Shown: positions 19,987-28,989 of the stretch, piece after piece
How positions within the stretch are numbered: the first letter of the stretch is position 1
Layout: each line of letters begins with the position of its first letter
Source of the DNA: Pseudomonas sp. R84
Lineage (GTDB): Bacteria; Pseudomonadota; Gammaproteobacteria; Pseudomonadales; Pseudomonadaceae
NCBI RefSeq assembly: GCF_009834515.1
Contig: NZ_CP019426.1
Span: forward strand, 4,825,501-4,889,500
DNA length: 64,000 nt
Direction: 5' to 3'
Notes under the pieces: generated by a model
What the model was told of the DNA's origin: nothing
The model's input: only the letters and a program-made list of their open reading frames with translations
The model's database searches: none
Translations under genes and position numbers: made by a program

Positions 19987-20004
19987 AGTGCACAAGTGTA
20001 CATT
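19987..20004. promoter_or_regulatory. Imperfect palindrome before fabA, DesT-like
   Basis: AGTGCAC-N4-GTACATT is an 18-bp imperfect inverted repeat (5 of 7 positions pair) about 130 bp upstream of fabA. Its outer AGTG..AC and centre resemble the DesT operator known from P. aeruginosa as I recall it. It could mediate control by acyl-CoA saturation. Confidence 0.45.
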
Positions 20005-20135
20005 CATGTCCTTGGTGCTGTGACTTTCACCACAACGCAATAGTCTATGAGTAGGCTGCCGGTTCGAGGCATGAACGCTTCGAACGGTCGGGAAGATTTG
20101 CCCCACCTGCCGCATGGGATTATTGAGGAGCTCGC

Positions 20136-20651
20136 ATGACCAAACAAAACGCCTTTACTCGGGAAGATCTGCTGCGCTGCAGTCGCGGTGAGCTGTTCGG
20201 CCCAGGTAACGCGCAACTGCCCGCCCCGAACATGCTGATGGTTGATCGCATCACTTTGATCAGCGAAGAAGGCGGCAAGTACGGCAAAGGTGAATTGGTC
20301 GCCGAGCTGGATATCAACCCTGATCTGTGGTTCTTCGCGTGCCACTTCGAAGGCGATCCGGTAATGCCGGGCTGCCTCGGTCTGGACGCCATGTGGCAAC
20401 TGGTCGGTTTCTTCCTGGGCTGGCAAGGCCTGCCGGGCCGTGGCCGTGCGCTGGGTTCGGGCGAAGTGAAGTTCTTCGGTCAGGTCCTGCCGACCGCCAA
20501 GAAAGTCACCTACAACATTCATATCAAACGCGTCCTCAAGGGCAAGCTGAACCTGGCCATTGCCGATGGTTCGGTGACTGTCGACGGTCGCGAAATCTAC
20601 ACCGCCGAAGGCCTTCGCGTCGGCGTGTTCACCTCCACTGACAACTTCTAA
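20136..20651 (+). CDS. fabA: 3-hydroxydecanoyl-ACP dehydratase/isomerase
   Basis: The enzyme dehydrates 3-hydroxydecanoyl-ACP and isomerises the double bond, starting unsaturated fatty acid synthesis. The 171-residue protein begins [20 protein letters not shown]. It has the hotdog active site [20 protein letters not shown], with catalytic His near residue 70 and Asp near 84. The C-terminus [10 protein letters not shown] is intact. A GAGGAG ribosome site precedes the ATG. fabB follows 11 bp downstream. Confidence 0.97.
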   Translation: MTKQNAFTREDLLRCSRGELFGPGNAQLPAPNMLMVDRITLISEEGGKYGKGELVAELDINPDLWFFACHFEGDPVMPGCLGLDAMWQLVGFFLGWQGLPGRGRALGSGEVKFFGQVLPTAKKVTYNIHIKRVLKGKLNLAIADGSVTVDGREIYTAEGLRVGVFTSTDNF

Positions 20652-20662
20652 GGGTTATTCGC

Positions 20663-21883
20663 ATGCGCCGCGTCGTTATCACTGGTCTGGGCATTGTTTC
20701 GTGCCTGGGCAATGACAAAGAGACCGTCTCCGCTAACCTGCGTGCAAGCCGCCCTGGCATCCGGTTCAACCCGGAATATGCCGAAATGGGTCTGCGTAGC
20801 CAGGTTTCCGGCTCCATCGACCTCAACCTTGAAGAGCTGATCGATCGCAAGATCTATCGCTTCGTCGGCCACGCAGCGGCTTACGCCTACCTGGCCATGA
20901 AAGACGCCATTGCTGACTCCGGCCTGACCGAAGAGCAAGTGTCCAATCCGCGTACCGGCCTGGTGGCTGGCTCGGGCGGTGCTTCCACGCTGAACCAGAT
21001 GGAAGCGCTGGACATCCTGCGCGAGAAAGGCGTTAAACGCGTTGGCCCATACCGTGTAACGCGGACCATGAGCAGTACCGTTTCCGCTTGCCTGGCCACG
21101 CCATTCAAGATCAAGGGCCTGAACTACTCCATCGCTTCTGCCTGCGCCACCAGTGCTCACTGCATCGGTACCGCCATGGAACAGATCCAGATGGGCAAGC
21201 AGGACATCGTCTTCGCCGGTGGTGGTGAAGAAGAGCACTGGAGCCAGTCGTTCCTGTTCGACGCGATGGGCGCTCTGTCCAGCAAGCGTAACGACACCCC
21301 GGAACAGGCTTCCCGTGCCTACGACAAGGACCGTGACGGTTTCGTCATCGCTGGCGGTGGCGGCATGGTCGTGGTTGAAGAGCTGGAACACGCTCTGGCC
21401 CGTGGCGCGAAAATCTACGCCGAAATCGTTGGCTACGGCGCAACCTCCGACGGCTACGACATGGTTGCCCCAAGTGGCGAAGGCGCGATCCGCTGCATGC
21501 AGATGGCGATGTCCACCGTTGATACGCCAATCGACTACCTGAACACCCACGGTACTTCGACTCCGGTCGGCGACGTCGCGGAAATGAAAGGTGTGCGTGA
21601 AGTGTTCGGCGACAAGGCACCTGCAATCAGCTCGACCAAGAGCCTGTCCGGTCACTCCCTGGGCGCTGCCGGCGTTCACGAAGCGATCTACTGCATGCTG
21701 ATGATGGAAGGCAACTTCATTGCCGGCTCCGCCAACATCGACGAGCTGGACCCGGAAGTGGCCGATCTGCCGGTGCTGACCAAGACCCGCGAAAACGCCA
21801 CCATCAACACCGTGATGAGCAACAGCTTCGGCTTCGGCGGCACCAACGCCACGCTGGTACTGAAGCGCTGGGAAGGCAAGTAA
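20663..21883 (+). CDS. fabB: Beta-ketoacyl-ACP synthase I
   Basis: The 406-residue condensing enzyme elongates cis-3-decenoyl-ACP and longer chains. The catalytic Cys lies in [14 protein letters not shown] near residue 163. The two His residues are in [13 protein letters not shown] and in [17 protein letters not shown], and the C-terminus has [14 protein letters not shown]. It forms the fabAB operon and is followed by a strong terminator. Confidence 0.97.
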   Translation: MRRVVITGLGIVSCLGNDKETVSANLRASRPGIRFNPEYAEMGLRSQVSGSIDLNLEELIDRKIYRFVGHAAAYAYLAMKDAIADSGLTEEQVSNPRTGLVAGSGGASTLNQMEALDILREKGVKRVGPYRVTRTMSSTVSACLATPFKIKGLNYSIASACATSAHCIGTAMEQIQMGKQDIVFAGGGEEEHWSQSFLFDAMGALSSKRNDTPEQASRAYDKDRDGFVIAGGGGMVVVEELEHALARGAKIYAEIVGYGATSDGYDMVAPSGEGAIRCMQMAMSTVDTPIDYLNTHGTSTPVGDVAEMKGVREVFGDKAPAISSTKSLSGHSLGAAGVHEAIYCMLMMEGNFIAGSANIDELDPEVADLPVLTKTRENATINTVMSNSFGFGGTNATLVLKRWEGK

Positions 21884-21907
21884 TTTCCCCCGCTTGAGCC
21901 CACACAT

Positions 21908-21941
21908 AAAAACGCCCCGACTGGTTCGGGGCGTTTTTTTT
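21908..21941 (+). terminator. Rho-independent terminator after fabB
   Basis: The hairpin AACGCCCCGA / TCGGGGCGTT with a short loop is followed by eight T, 25 bp past the fabB stop. Confidence 0.95.
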
Positions 21942-21978
21942 CGCCTGCGCAAAACTCATGGCCGACACGAACTCCCTG

Positions 21979-22063
21979 TGTAGGAGCTGCTGCAGGCTGC
22001 GATCTTTTGATCTTGTCTTTAAAAATCACAGTCAAAAGATCGCAGCCTTCGGCAGCTCCTACA
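21979..22063. repeat. REP pair, type B
   Basis: TGTAGGAGCTGCTGCAGGCT plus GCGATCTTTTGA and its inverse make an 85-bp hairpin. This family differs in sequence from the type A REPs. Beyond it, 22064-22272 holds a small GTTGC hairpin (22152-22170) and the promoter region of the 62-residue gene. Confidence 0.88.
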
Positions 22064-22272
22064 GGGGGCTACGGTGTTCTGGAGATGAAACTTCTGTCAT
22101 GAAACTTACCGCCCTGCGACCGAATGTCGCGGATTACGCGGGCTGCAGCACTGTTGCAAAAAACGCAACAACACCTTGCACAAATCAGCCGTTTACTTAG
22201 CAGGCTAACAAATTCTATAACAGAGTCCTGCACACGCCTTGCTGCAGATAACTTGAGATTTGGAGCTAGCAG

Positions 22273-22461
22273 ATGACTGTAAAAGTAACTGAACGCGACG
22301 ATTCACACATGTCCCACGAAGGCGTAGCCGCCGGTATCCGCATCTGGGATGTGCATCAACAAGACTTGCTGGTCGGCATGTTCCACAACGAGATCGATGC
22401 CCACAACTACAAGGCTGAACTCGAAGTGCAAGAGCAACAACGCGAAGCCCGTTCCTCCTGA
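22273..22461 (+). CDS. Small conserved protein of unknown function
   Basis: The 62-residue acidic protein begins MTVKVTERDDSHMSHEGVAA and has IRIWDVHQQDLLVGMFHNEIDAHNYKAELE near the centre. I recognise no domain or signal peptide. A GGAG ribosome site lies upstream of the ATG and a strong terminator follows, so it is a genuine single-gene unit. The pattern of a beta hairpin followed by a helix is a guess. Confidence 0.75.
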   Translation: MTVKVTERDDSHMSHEGVAAGIRIWDVHQQDLLVGMFHNEIDAHNYKAELEVQEQQREARSS

Positions 22462-22479
22462 TTCAACCACAGCATTGAA

Positions 22480-22514
22480 AACGACAAACCCCGCCATGAG
22501 CGGGGTTTGTCGTT
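22480..22514. terminator. Bidirectional Rho-independent terminator
   Basis: A perfect 15-bp stem (AACGACAAACCCCGC and inverse) with a 5-nt loop lies between two convergent genes. Confidence 0.92.
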
Positions 22515-22531
22515 GTTACAGCTTTATCGAT

Positions 22532-23074
22532 TTACCACATCAGATCATCAGGGATCTGATACGCCGCGTACGGATCGTCCTCAGTGCTGACCTCTTCGGT
22601 CTGCACGTTGAGCTGGACGATGCGCTGCGGGTCGCGCTCCTGGATCTTCAGGGCCGCTTCACGCGGGATCACTTCGTAGCCGCCGGCATGGTGGACGATC
22701 GCCAGCGAACCGCTGCTGAGCTTGTTGCGCATCAGCGTGTTGACCGAGATGCGCTTGACCTTCTTGTCGTCGACGAAGTTGTAGTAGTCCTCGGTGGTCA
22801 GCTTCGGCAGACGAGAGACTTCGATCAACTGCTTGACCTGCGCCGCGCGCGCTTTGGCCTCGGCTTTCTCTTTCTGCTGACGGTTCAGCTCCTGGTCGCG
22901 CTTGACCTTCTCGGCCATGGCTTCCTGAGCTGCACGTTGCTGCGAGTCATCCAGCTCGATCTGGCCTTTGTGCGCCAGACGCTGCTGCTTTTGCTTGTCC
23001 TTGCTGACCTGCTTGGCCTGCTTTTGGTTGACCAGGCCTGCTTTGAGCAACTGGTCGCGAAGGGAAATACTCAT
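22532..23074 (-). CDS. DUF2058 family protein (YaiL-like)
   Basis: The 180-residue protein begins MSISLRDQLLKAGLVNQKQA, followed by a long Lys/Gln/Glu-rich coiled coil (about residues 18-90). A C-terminal globular part has YYNFVDDKKVKRISVNTLM and AIVHHAGGYEVIP. This is the DUF2058 pattern, described as nucleoprotein or polynucleotide-associated; the function is not established. It lies 25 bp downstream of mazG and is probably co-transcribed. Confidence 0.88.
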   Translation of the reverse strand: MSISLRDQLLKAGLVNQKQAKQVSKDKQKQQRLAHKGQIELDDSQQRAAQEAMAEKVKRDQELNRQQKEKAEAKARAAQVKQLIEVSRLPKLTTEDYYNFVDDKKVKRISVNTLMRNKLSSGSLAIVHHAGGYEVIPREAALKIQERDPQRIVQLNVQTEEVSTEDDPYAAYQIPDDLMW

Positions 23075-23099
23075 GGGACTTACTCACTTGGGCAGTTGC

Positions 23100-23936
23100 T
23101 CAGCCGCAGCTGGGCGCATTCTTTTCCTGACGTTTGGCTTCACCCCACAGGGCGTCCAACTCTTCGAGGGTGCAATCTTCTATGGGACGGTGGGTGTCGC
23201 GCAATGCCTGTTCGATAAATCGGAAACGTCTTTCGAACTTGCCGTTGGCGCCACGCAGCGCAGTTTCCGGGTCGACCTTCAGATGCCGGGCCAGATTGAC
23301 CACGGAAAACAGCAGGTCACCGATCTCGTCCGCCACGGCATCGGGGTCATTTTCCGACATGGCTTCGAGCACTTCATCGAGCTCTTCGCGCACTTTGTCG
23401 AGCACTGGCAAGGCGTCCGGCCAGTCGAAACCGACCTGACCTGCGCGCTTCTGCAACTTGGCCGAACGCGACAGGGCCGGCAGCGTCGCCGGCACGTCAT
23501 CGAGCAGCGACAGTTGCTCGGGCGCTGTAGATTTCTCCGCACGTTCTTCGGCTTTGATCTCTTCCCAGCGTTGCTTGACCTGTTTTTCGCTCAAGCGCGG
23601 CACATCCAGCGGTGCGTACAGATCACCCGTTGGAAAAACGTGGGGATGGCGGCGGATCAGCTTGCGGGTGATGCTGTCGATAACGCCGGCGAATTCAAAG
23701 CGCCCTTCTTCCTTGGCCAGTTGGCTGTAATACACCACCTGGAACAGCAGATCGCCGAGCTCGCCCTGCAAATGATCGAAGTCGCCACGTTCGATGGCGT
23801 CGGCCACTTCGTAGGCTTCTTCGAGGGTGTGCGGAACGATGGTTGCGTAGGTTTGCTTGATGTCCCACGGGCAACCGTATTGCGGATCGCGCAGACGGCT
23901 CATCAGATGGAGCAAGTCTTCAAGGCTGTACATCAT
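23100..23936 (-). CDS. mazG: Nucleoside triphosphate pyrophosphohydrolase MazG
   Basis: The 278-residue protein hydrolyses NTPs to NMP and pyrophosphate. It has two tandem MazG domains. The first runs from RLRDPQYGCPWDIKQTYATI to the metal-binding EEAYEVADAI and ELGDLLFQVVYYSQ. The second carries EELDEVLEAM and EIGDLLFSVVNLAR. The C-terminal EQALRDTHRPIEDCTLEELDALW is typical. Two adjacent ATGs (23936, 23933) can serve as start. It stands downstream of relA, as in related genomes. Confidence 0.95.
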   Translation of the reverse strand: MMYSLEDLLHLMSRLRDPQYGCPWDIKQTYATIVPHTLEEAYEVADAIERGDFDHLQGELGDLLFQVVYYSQLAKEEGRFEFAGVIDSITRKLIRRHPHVFPTGDLYAPLDVPRLSEKQVKQRWEEIKAEERAEKSTAPEQLSLLDDVPATLPALSRSAKLQKRAGQVGFDWPDALPVLDKVREELDEVLEAMSENDPDAVADEIGDLLFSVVNLARHLKVDPETALRGANGKFERRFRFIEQALRDTHRPIEDCTLEELDALWGEAKRQEKNAPSCG

Positions 23937-23959
23937 ATTTCTGTCTCACCACAAAACCC

Positions 23960-24049
23960 TGTAGGAGTGAGCCTGCTCGCGATCGCGGTGTATCAGTCAC
24001 CATTGATGCTGACTGACACTCCCTCATCGCGAGCAGGCTCACTCCTACA
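23960..24049. repeat. REP pair (BIME), type A
   Basis: TGTAGGAGTGAGCCTGCTCG and its inverse form a 90-bp hairpin in the relA-mazG gap. Confidence 0.9.
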
Positions 24050-24059
24050 TTGGTCATCT

Positions 24060-26303
24060 TCACGGGGTGCGGTTACGCCGCGTTTCGATGATGTTCGGCA
24101 ACTGCGAAATCCGCCCGAGCAACCGGCCCAACGCATCCAGCCCCGGGATCTCGATGGTCAGGGACATCAGCGCGGTGTTGTCTTCCTTGTTCGAGCGGGT
24201 GTTGACCGCGAGCACGTTGATACGCTCGTTGAGCAGCACCTGCGACACGTCACGCAGCAGCCCGGAGCGGTCGTAGGCACGAATGACAATGTCCACCGGG
24301 TAGGTGAGCACCGGCACCGGGCCCCAGCTGACCTGAATGATCCGCTCCGGCTCGCGTCCGCCCAGCTGCAGCACCGAGGCGCAGTCCTGACGGTGAATAC
24401 TCACGCCACGGCCCTGAGTGATGTAGCCGACAATCGCATCGCCCGGCAACGGCTGGCAGCAGCCGGCCATCTGCGTCATCAGGTTGCCGACGCCCTGGAT
24501 CTGAATATCGCCGCGCTTGCCCGGTTTGTAGCCGGTGGCTTTGCGCGGAATCAGCTCCAGTTGCTCGTTGCCACGTTCCGGCTCGACCAGTTGCTGCGCG
24601 AGGTTGACCAGTTGCGCCAGACGCAGGTCGCCGGCACCGAGGGCGGCGAACATGTCTTCGGCGGTTTTCATGTTGGCCTTGTCGGCCAGCTTGTCGAAAT
24701 CCACCGCGGGCAGGCCGAGGCGCGTCAGTTCGCGCTCGATCAGGGTTTTACCGGCGGCAACGTTCTGGTCGCGCGCCTGCAATTTGAACCAGTGGACGAT
24801 CTTCGCCCGCGCTCGCGAGGTGGTGACGTAACCGAGGTTGGAGTTCAGCCAGTCGCGGCTCGGTGTACCGTGCTTGCTGGTAATGATCTCGACCTGCTCA
24901 CCGGTCTGCAGGCTGTAGTTGAGCGGCACGATGCGCCCGTTGATCTTCGCGCCACGGCAGTTGTGACCGATTTCGGTGTGCACGCGGTAAGCGAAGTCCA
25001 GCGGCGTCGCGCCTTTCGGCAAGTCGATGGCGTGACCGTCGGGAGTGAAGATGTAGACCCGATCCGGCTCGATATCGACGCGCAGCTGTTCCGCCAGACC
25101 ACCGATGTCGCCCAGTTCTTCATGCCACTCGAGGACCTGACGCAGCCAGGAAATTTTCTCTTCGTAGTGGTTCGAACCGGATTTGACGTCAGTGCCCTTG
25201 TAGCGCCAGTGCGCGCAGACGCCGAGTTCGGCTTCTTCGTGCATCGAGTGCGTACGGATCTGCACCTCAAGCACTTTACCCTCAGGGCCGATCACCGCTG
25301 TGTGCAACGAGCGGTAGCCGTTCTCTTTCGGGTTGGCGATGTAGTCGTCGAATTCTTTCGGGATGTGCCGCCACAAGGTATGAACGATGCCGAGCGCGGT
25401 GTAGCAGTCGCGCATTTCCGGCACCAGCACACGCACCGCACGTACGTCGTAGATCTGGCTGAATTCCAGACCCTTGCGCTGCATTTTGCGCCAGATCGAA
25501 TAGATGTGTTTGGCCCGGCCGCTGATGTCGGCATCGACGCCGGTGGCCTGCAATTCGTCCTTGAGCTGGGTCATCACGTCAGCGATGAAACGCTCGCGAT
25601 CAAGCCGTCGCTCGTGGAGCAACTTGGCGATCTGTTTGTATTGATCCGGCTCGAGATAACGGAAGGACAAATCCTCCAGTTCCCATTTGATATGACCGAT
25701 GCCGAGGCGGTGCGCGAGCGGCGCATAGATGTCGAAGACTTCCCGGGCGACTCGATTACGCTTCTCGTCGTCGGCGGTTTTCACCGCACGGATGGCGCAG
25801 GTACGTTCGGCGAGCTTGATCAGCGCGACGCGCACATCGTCGACCATCGCCACGAGCATCTTGCGCAGGTTCTCCACCTGCCCTTGCGTGCCCATGACCA
25901 TCGATTGACGCGGACTGAGACTGGCGCTGATAGCAGCCATGCGCTGCACGCCGTCGATCAGTTTGGCCACCACCGGGCCGAAGCGCTGACCGACGGCCGC
26001 GAGTTCGATCTGGCCCTCGCGTACACCGCGATACAGGACCGCTGCGACCAGCGAATCCTGATCGAGCTTGAGGTCGGCGAGAATCTCGGCGATTTCCAAA
26101 CCAGTACTGAAACTGCCAGAGCCTTCGGCCCACAGATTCTTCTTGGCATTGGACTGTTGTTCAGCCTCGCGAGCGAACTCGCAGGCTTCTTTCAAGGCTT
26201 CGCGATCCAGTGCCAGATCGACACTGACCGCGTGATCGAGCCAAGCCTCGAGATTGATACTGCCGTCAGTGTTGATCGGCTGGTGTGCTCTCACCTGTAC
26301 CAT
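24060..26303 (-). CDS. relA: GTP pyrophosphokinase RelA
   Basis: The ribosome-associated enzyme makes (p)ppGpp from ATP and GTP/GDP during amino-acid starvation. The 747-residue protein has a degenerate HD region (AAVLYRGVREGQI in place of an active HD pair), so it should lack hydrolase activity. The synthetase domain includes DDYIANPKENGYRSLHTAV near residue 330. A TGS domain (YIFTPDGHAIDLPKGATPLD), zinc-finger-type AGCCQPLPGDAI and a C-terminal ACT domain follow. The length and order match RelA rather than SpoT. Confidence 0.96.
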   Translation of the reverse strand: MVQVRAHQPINTDGSINLEAWLDHAVSVDLALDREALKEACEFAREAEQQSNAKKNLWAEGSGSFSTGLEIAEILADLKLDQDSLVAAVLYRGVREGQIELAAVGQRFGPVVAKLIDGVQRMAAISASLSPRQSMVMGTQGQVENLRKMLVAMVDDVRVALIKLAERTCAIRAVKTADDEKRNRVAREVFDIYAPLAHRLGIGHIKWELEDLSFRYLEPDQYKQIAKLLHERRLDRERFIADVMTQLKDELQATGVDADISGRAKHIYSIWRKMQRKGLEFSQIYDVRAVRVLVPEMRDCYTALGIVHTLWRHIPKEFDDYIANPKENGYRSLHTAVIGPEGKVLEVQIRTHSMHEEAELGVCAHWRYKGTDVKSGSNHYEEKISWLRQVLEWHEELGDIGGLAEQLRVDIEPDRVYIFTPDGHAIDLPKGATPLDFAYRVHTEIGHNCRGAKINGRIVPLNYSLQTGEQVEIITSKHGTPSRDWLNSNLGYVTTSRARAKIVHWFKLQARDQNVAAGKTLIERELTRLGLPAVDFDKLADKANMKTAEDMFAALGAGDLRLAQLVNLAQQLVEPERGNEQLELIPRKATGYKPGKRGDIQIQGVGNLMTQMAGCCQPLPGDAIVGYITQGRGVSIHRQDCASVLQLGGREPERIIQVSWGPVPVLTYPVDIVIRAYDRSGLLRDVSQVLLNERINVLAVNTRSNKEDNTALMSLTIEIPGLDALGRLLGRISQLPNIIETRRNRTP

Positions 26304-26404
26304 GTTGCTTTACCTTCCCTACGACGCAGATTCAATGCGTCAAATCGCTGACCTACAGTGTCCATTCGCGCTCGCGGGGCTAAAGCGAGCGCTGCGCGGA
26401 CAGG

Positions 26405-27781
26405 TCAGGCGGATTCAGACGAGCCATCCTGGCTCGCTTCAAATAACGCCATGGCCTCGACATGTGCCGTCTGAGGAAACATATCGAGAATCCCGGCACG
26501 TTTTAACCGGTAGCCCTGCTTGATCAATTCGACCGTGTCGCGCGCCAGAGTTGCAGGGTTGCACGACACATACACCAACCGTCTGGCACCCAGGGTCGCC
26601 AGCTTGCGAACCACCTCGAAAGCACCGTCACGCGGTGGGTCCAAGAGTACCGCAGAAAAGCCGTTTCCGATCCACTGGGCATCGGTCAAAGGCTGGGATA
26701 AATCGGCTTGAAAAAACTTTGTGTTATGCAAATTGTTACCAGCGGCGTTGGCTTCAGCGCGATCGACCATGGTCTGCACGCCTTCAACTGCCACCACTTC
26801 GCGCACGGCTTTGGCCAGCGGCAAAGCAAAGTTACCCAGGCCGCAGAACAGATCGAGCACGCGCTCGTCGCTGCCAGGTTTCAACCAGTCCAGCGCCTGC
26901 GCCACCATTGCTTCGTTGACGCCGGCATTGACCTGGATAAAGTCGCCCGGCCGGTACGCCAGATCCAGATTCCACTGTTCCAGGCGATAGCCCAGCGACT
27001 GAGTCGCATCCACCGGTTGTGGCTCACCTTCGCCATGCAGCCACAACTGCGCTTGATGGAACTGGCAGAAGTCCTTGAGGATGGTCAGATCCGCTTCGGA
27101 CAACGGCGCCATATGCCGCAGCAATACCGCCAGTGACGAGCCGCTGAACAACTCGACATGCCCCAACGCCTGCGGCTTGCTCAGCCGACGGAGCATCTCC
27201 GGCAAACGGGTCATGATCGGTTGCAAGGGCTGTACCAGCACCGGGCATTCGTTGATGGCGACGATGTCCTGACTGCCGGCGGCACGGAAACCCACTTCGA
27301 GTTTCTTCGCCTTCATGTCCCAGCGCACTGCAATCCGGGCGCGACGGCGATAGCCGAATTCCGGGCCGGTCAGCGGTGCTGCCCACTCTTCAGGTTCGAC
27401 ACCGGCCACACGCGACAATTGCTCGGCGAGCATGCGCTGTTTCAGGGCAAGCTGTTCGTCGTGGGGCAAATGCTGGACGCTGCAACCGCCGCAACGGCCG
27501 GCGTGCTGACACGGTGCCGGGCGGCGCAGTTCGCTGGCCTTGAACACGCGCTCGGTACGCGCCTCGACCACTTTGCCGTGGGCGCCGAGCACCCGCGCTT
27601 CGACCTCTTCACCGGCAAGGGCGCCGAGGACGAACCAGGTTTTGCCTTCGAAAAACGCGATACCGCGCCCGTCATTGGCCAGGCGCTCGATGCTCAAGCG
27701 CTGCTTTTTGCCGGTCGGGATTTGCACGGCCTTGCTGCCGCCAGTGGGCTGGAAGCGCAGGCCTCTCTCGTGCTTGGCCAT
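26405..27781 (-). CDS. rlmD: 23S rRNA (uracil-1939-C5)-methyltransferase RlmD
   Basis: The 458-residue enzyme methylates U1939 of 23S rRNA using SAM. An N-terminal TRAM domain ([15 protein letters not shown]) is followed by the iron-sulfur motif [13 protein letters not shown]. The SAM-binding motif [16 protein letters not shown] comes near residue 308, and the catalytic Cys in [12 protein letters not shown] near 402. The start ATG overlaps the cysM stop by one base, so translation is coupled. Confidence 0.95.
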   Translation of the reverse strand: MAKHERGLRFQPTGGSKAVQIPTGKKQRLSIERLANDGRGIAFFEGKTWFVLGALAGEEVEARVLGAHGKVVEARTERVFKASELRRPAPCQHAGRCGGCSVQHLPHDEQLALKQRMLAEQLSRVAGVEPEEWAAPLTGPEFGYRRRARIAVRWDMKAKKLEVGFRAAGSQDIVAINECPVLVQPLQPIMTRLPEMLRRLSKPQALGHVELFSGSSLAVLLRHMAPLSEADLTILKDFCQFHQAQLWLHGEGEPQPVDATQSLGYRLEQWNLDLAYRPGDFIQVNAGVNEAMVAQALDWLKPGSDERVLDLFCGLGNFALPLAKAVREVVAVEGVQTMVDRAEANAAGNNLHNTKFFQADLSQPLTDAQWIGNGFSAVLLDPPRDGAFEVVRKLATLGARRLVYVSCNPATLARDTVELIKQGYRLKRAGILDMFPQTAHVEAMALFEASQDGSSESA

Positions 27782-28683
27782 CAGTTGGGCGCGTCGAAAA
27801 TGCCGGTCGACAGGTAACGGTCGCCACGGTCGCAGATGATCGCAACGATCACCGCGTTTTCAACTTCTTTGGACAGGCGCAGCATCGCTGCCACCGCACC
27901 ACCCGAGGACACGCCGCAGAAAATGCCTTCTTCACGGGCCAGACGCCGGGTGACGTCTTCGGCCTCGCTTTGCGCCATGTCGACGATGCGATCAACACGA
28001 TCAGCCTGATAAATCTTCGGCAGGTATTCCTGCGGCCAGCGGCGGATACCCGGAATGGCCGAGCCTTCCATCGGTTGCAGACCAACGATCTGCACGCTGT
28101 CGCTCTGCTCTTTCAAGTAGCGCGACACGCCCATGATGGTGCCGGTGGTGCCCATCGAACTGACGAAATGGGTGATGGTGCCCTGGGTCTGACGCCAGAT
28201 TTCCGGACCGGTGGTGGTGTAGTGCGCCTCAGGATTGTCGCCATTGGCGAACTGATCGAGCACCTTGCCACGGCCTTCGGCTTCCATCCGCTGGGCGAGG
28301 TCGCGCGCGCCTTCCATGCCTTCTTCCTGGCTGACCAGAATCAGCTCGGCACCGTACGCGGTCATTGCCGCTTTGCGCTCGGCGCTGGAGTTGTCCGGCA
28401 TGATCAGGATCATTTTATAACCCTTGATCGCGGCGGCCATGGCCAGCGCGATCCCGGTGTTGCCCGAGGTCGCTTCGATCAGCGTATCGCCGGCGTGGAT
28501 CTGCCCGCGCAACTCGGCGCGAGTGATCATCGACAACGCCGGACGGTCCTTGACCGAACCCGCCGGGTTGTTCCCTTCGAGCTTGAGCAATAGGGTGTTG
28601 CTGGTAGCACCGGGCAGGCGCTGCAAACGCACCAGCGGAGTGTTGCCGACGCAATCGGCGATGGTTGGGTACTGCAGGGTCAT
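27781..28683 (-). CDS. cysM: Cysteine synthase B
   Basis: The PLP enzyme forms cysteine (or S-sulfocysteine) from O-acetylserine. The 300-residue protein begins [20 protein letters not shown]. The PLP-binding Lys is in [11 protein letters not shown] near residue 43. The Asn/Thr loop [15 protein letters not shown] and the phosphate-binding loop [17 protein letters not shown] are present. The short length and the ending STGIFDAPN fit CysM rather than CysK. It heads the cysM-rlmD cluster upstream of relA. Confidence 0.95.
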   Translation of the reverse strand: MTLQYPTIADCVGNTPLVRLQRLPGATSNTLLLKLEGNNPAGSVKDRPALSMITRAELRGQIHAGDTLIEATSGNTGIALAMAAAIKGYKMILIMPDNSSAERKAAMTAYGAELILVSQEEGMEGARDLAQRMEAEGRGKVLDQFANGDNPEAHYTTTGPEIWRQTQGTITHFVSSMGTTGTIMGVSRYLKEQSDSVQIVGLQPMEGSAIPGIRRWPQEYLPKIYQADRVDRIVDMAQSEAEDVTRRLAREEGIFCGVSSGGAVAAMLRLSKEVENAVIVAIICDRGDRYLSTGIFDAPN

Positions 28684-28786
28684 GGCGTATTCGCAATCCA
28701 GACGTGCGGGGGCGCCTATCATACCGGCAAACCCGCGCAGGCCATATCACGCAAAGTGCGGTGCTTATGGTTTATGGGAATAAGGA

Positions 28787-28817
28787 ACAATAGTCTCACC
28801 ACTGGTGAGACTATTGT
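28787..28817. promoter_or_regulatory. 31-bp perfect palindrome
   Basis: Two exact 15-bp inverse arms (ACAATAGTCTCACCA and TGGTGAGACTATTGT) flank one central C. It is unrelated to the REP families and has no T-run. It lies in the cysM upstream region. A related inverted repeat (AATAGTGTCA / TGACACTATT) lies at 28900-28926, with a further partial copy at 28885-28892. Confidence 0.6.
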
Positions 28818-28854
28818 GTTGAGCCATTTTCATTGGTGGTGATGCGCAGAGACT

Positions 28855-28989
28855 CTTCGCGAGCAGGCTCGCTCCCACAGGGAGTAGTGTCATTCGCAGA
28901 ATAGTGTCAGCAGTGATGACACTATTAACTGTTGATCACACAATCTGCGGCGAACCGAGTTCCAATGTGGGAGCAAGCCTGCTCGCGAA
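28855..28989. repeat. Two REP arms (type A) facing each other across an AATAGTGTCA hairpin
   Basis: Arm one (28855-28880, CTTCGCGAGCAGGCTCGCTC..) and arm two (28966-28989, TGTGGGAGCAAGCCTGCTCG..) are inverted. The hairpin AATAGTGTCA-N7-TGACACTATT (28900-28926) lies between them. Arm two is inside the 3' end of the kinase gene. Confidence 0.85.

Noticed and set aside
24060..26303. Assignment of the (p)ppGpp enzyme as SpoT
   Set aside because: The HD hydrolase motif is degenerate and the neighbours (rlmD, cysM, mazG) are those of relA.
22968..26351. A 1127-codon open frame antisense to mazG and relA
   Set aside because: It lies opposite two complete, well-conserved genes. Long antisense frames are expected in GC-rich DNA with this codon bias, and no domain is recognisable.
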